12,393 nucleotides of DNA from RAM1 sp943372585 (GTDB lineage: Bacteria; Pseudomonadota; Gammaproteobacteria; Burkholderiales; Burkholderiaceae_C), in assembly GCA_943372585.1 (NCBI GenBank), contig CALRZF020000081.1, positions 1 to 12,393 of the forward strand, given 5' to 3'. The translations under genes were made by a program, and so were the position numbers. Below, piece after piece: positions 12,175 through 12,393 of the stretch. The notes under the pieces were generated by a model, which saw only the letters and a list, made by a program, of their open reading frames with translations, was not told where the DNA came from and did no database searches. Position 1 is the first letter of the stretch. Every line of letters begins with the position of its first letter.

Positions 12175-12393
12175 TCAGCCTTTTTGGGGAATGAGGGCGA
12201 GGAATTCACGGCGCAGCGTGGAGTCCTTGAGGAACACGCCGCGCATGACGGAGTTGATCATCTTGCTGTCCATGTCTTTCACGCCGCGCCAGGCCATGCA
12301 GTAGTGGCTGGCTTCCATGACGATCGCCAGGCCATCGGGCTGGGTTTTTTCCATGATCAGGTCAGCAAGCTGCACCACGGCCTCTTCCTGGAT
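12175..12393 (-). CDS. folE: GTP cyclohydrolase I, C-terminal part (start outside window)
   Basis: The last 72 codons of a gene that enters from beyond 12393; the frame is open to the edge. GTP cyclohydrolase I converts GTP to 7,8-dihydroneopterin triphosphate, the first step of folate and pterin synthesis, as a cytoplasmic homodecamer. The visible part matches the family C-terminus: QLADLIMEKTQPDGLAIVME, then ASHYC, whose His and Cys correspond to His179 and zinc ligand Cys181 of the E. coli enzyme, then RGVKD, MRGVF and TLRREFL. The upstream zinc ligands (Cys110 and His113 in E. coli) lie outside the window. RGVKD and MRGVF are closer to the Bacillus-type than to the E. coli-type sequence. 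It is the first visible gene of the five-gene minus-strand cluster; the promoter is not in view. Confidence 0.93.
   Translation of the reverse strand: MQEEAVVQLADLIMEKTQPDGLAIVMEASHYCMAWRGVKDMDSKMINSVMRGVFLKDSTLRREFLALIPQKG

Overview
The window is GC-rich DNA that looks like the chromosome of a betaproteobacterium, most likely a member of the Comamonadaceae (Acidovorax or a relative). This placement is an inference from codon bias, from the style of the lipase/RTX protein and from the folE-BLUF-EamA gene order. No marker gene in the window fixes the genus. There are no RNA genes, insertion sequences, CRISPR arrays or att sites that I can support, and no stretch over 300 bases lacks a gene.

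Plus strand, 1-9468. A 5'-truncated small gene of unknown function (1-510) is followed after 9 nt by one giant gene (520-9468, 2982 aa). The giant protein begins with a class 3 (alpha/beta hydrolase) lipase domain carrying GHSLGGG. The rest is a very long RTX stalk. It contains blocks of calcium-binding GGxGxDxLx nonapeptides, five haemolysin-type calcium-binding-related beta modules, a Calx-beta-like region, two cadherin/Ig-like modules, a Trp-rich insertion and four 81-residue tandem repeats near the C-terminus. It ends in a tail that suits a type I secretion signal. It is best read as a secreted or surface-held lipase/adhesin. No ABC exporter, membrane fusion protein or TolC gene lies in the window, so its transporter must be encoded elsewhere.

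Minus strand, 12393-9484. Five closely packed genes read in one direction and are probably one operon: the 3' end of folE (GTP cyclohydrolase I), a short BLUF blue-light receptor, an EamA/DMT transporter, a DUF429 protein and a GNAT acetyltransferase. Gaps run from a few bases to 16 nt. The operon converges on the RTX gene, with 15 nt between the two stop codons and a 7-bp inverted repeat at the junction.

The two halves do not obviously work together. The plus-strand genes are probably accessory cell-surface or secretion functions: base composition drops to about 50% GC in the small gene and the first part of the lipase domain, against about 70% in the C-terminal repeats. The minus-strand genes look like ordinary chromosomal housekeeping and sensory genes. 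The points most worth following up are the modular architecture of the giant lipase, the unknown gene ahead of it, and the coupling of a blue-light receptor to the pterin/folate gene folE.
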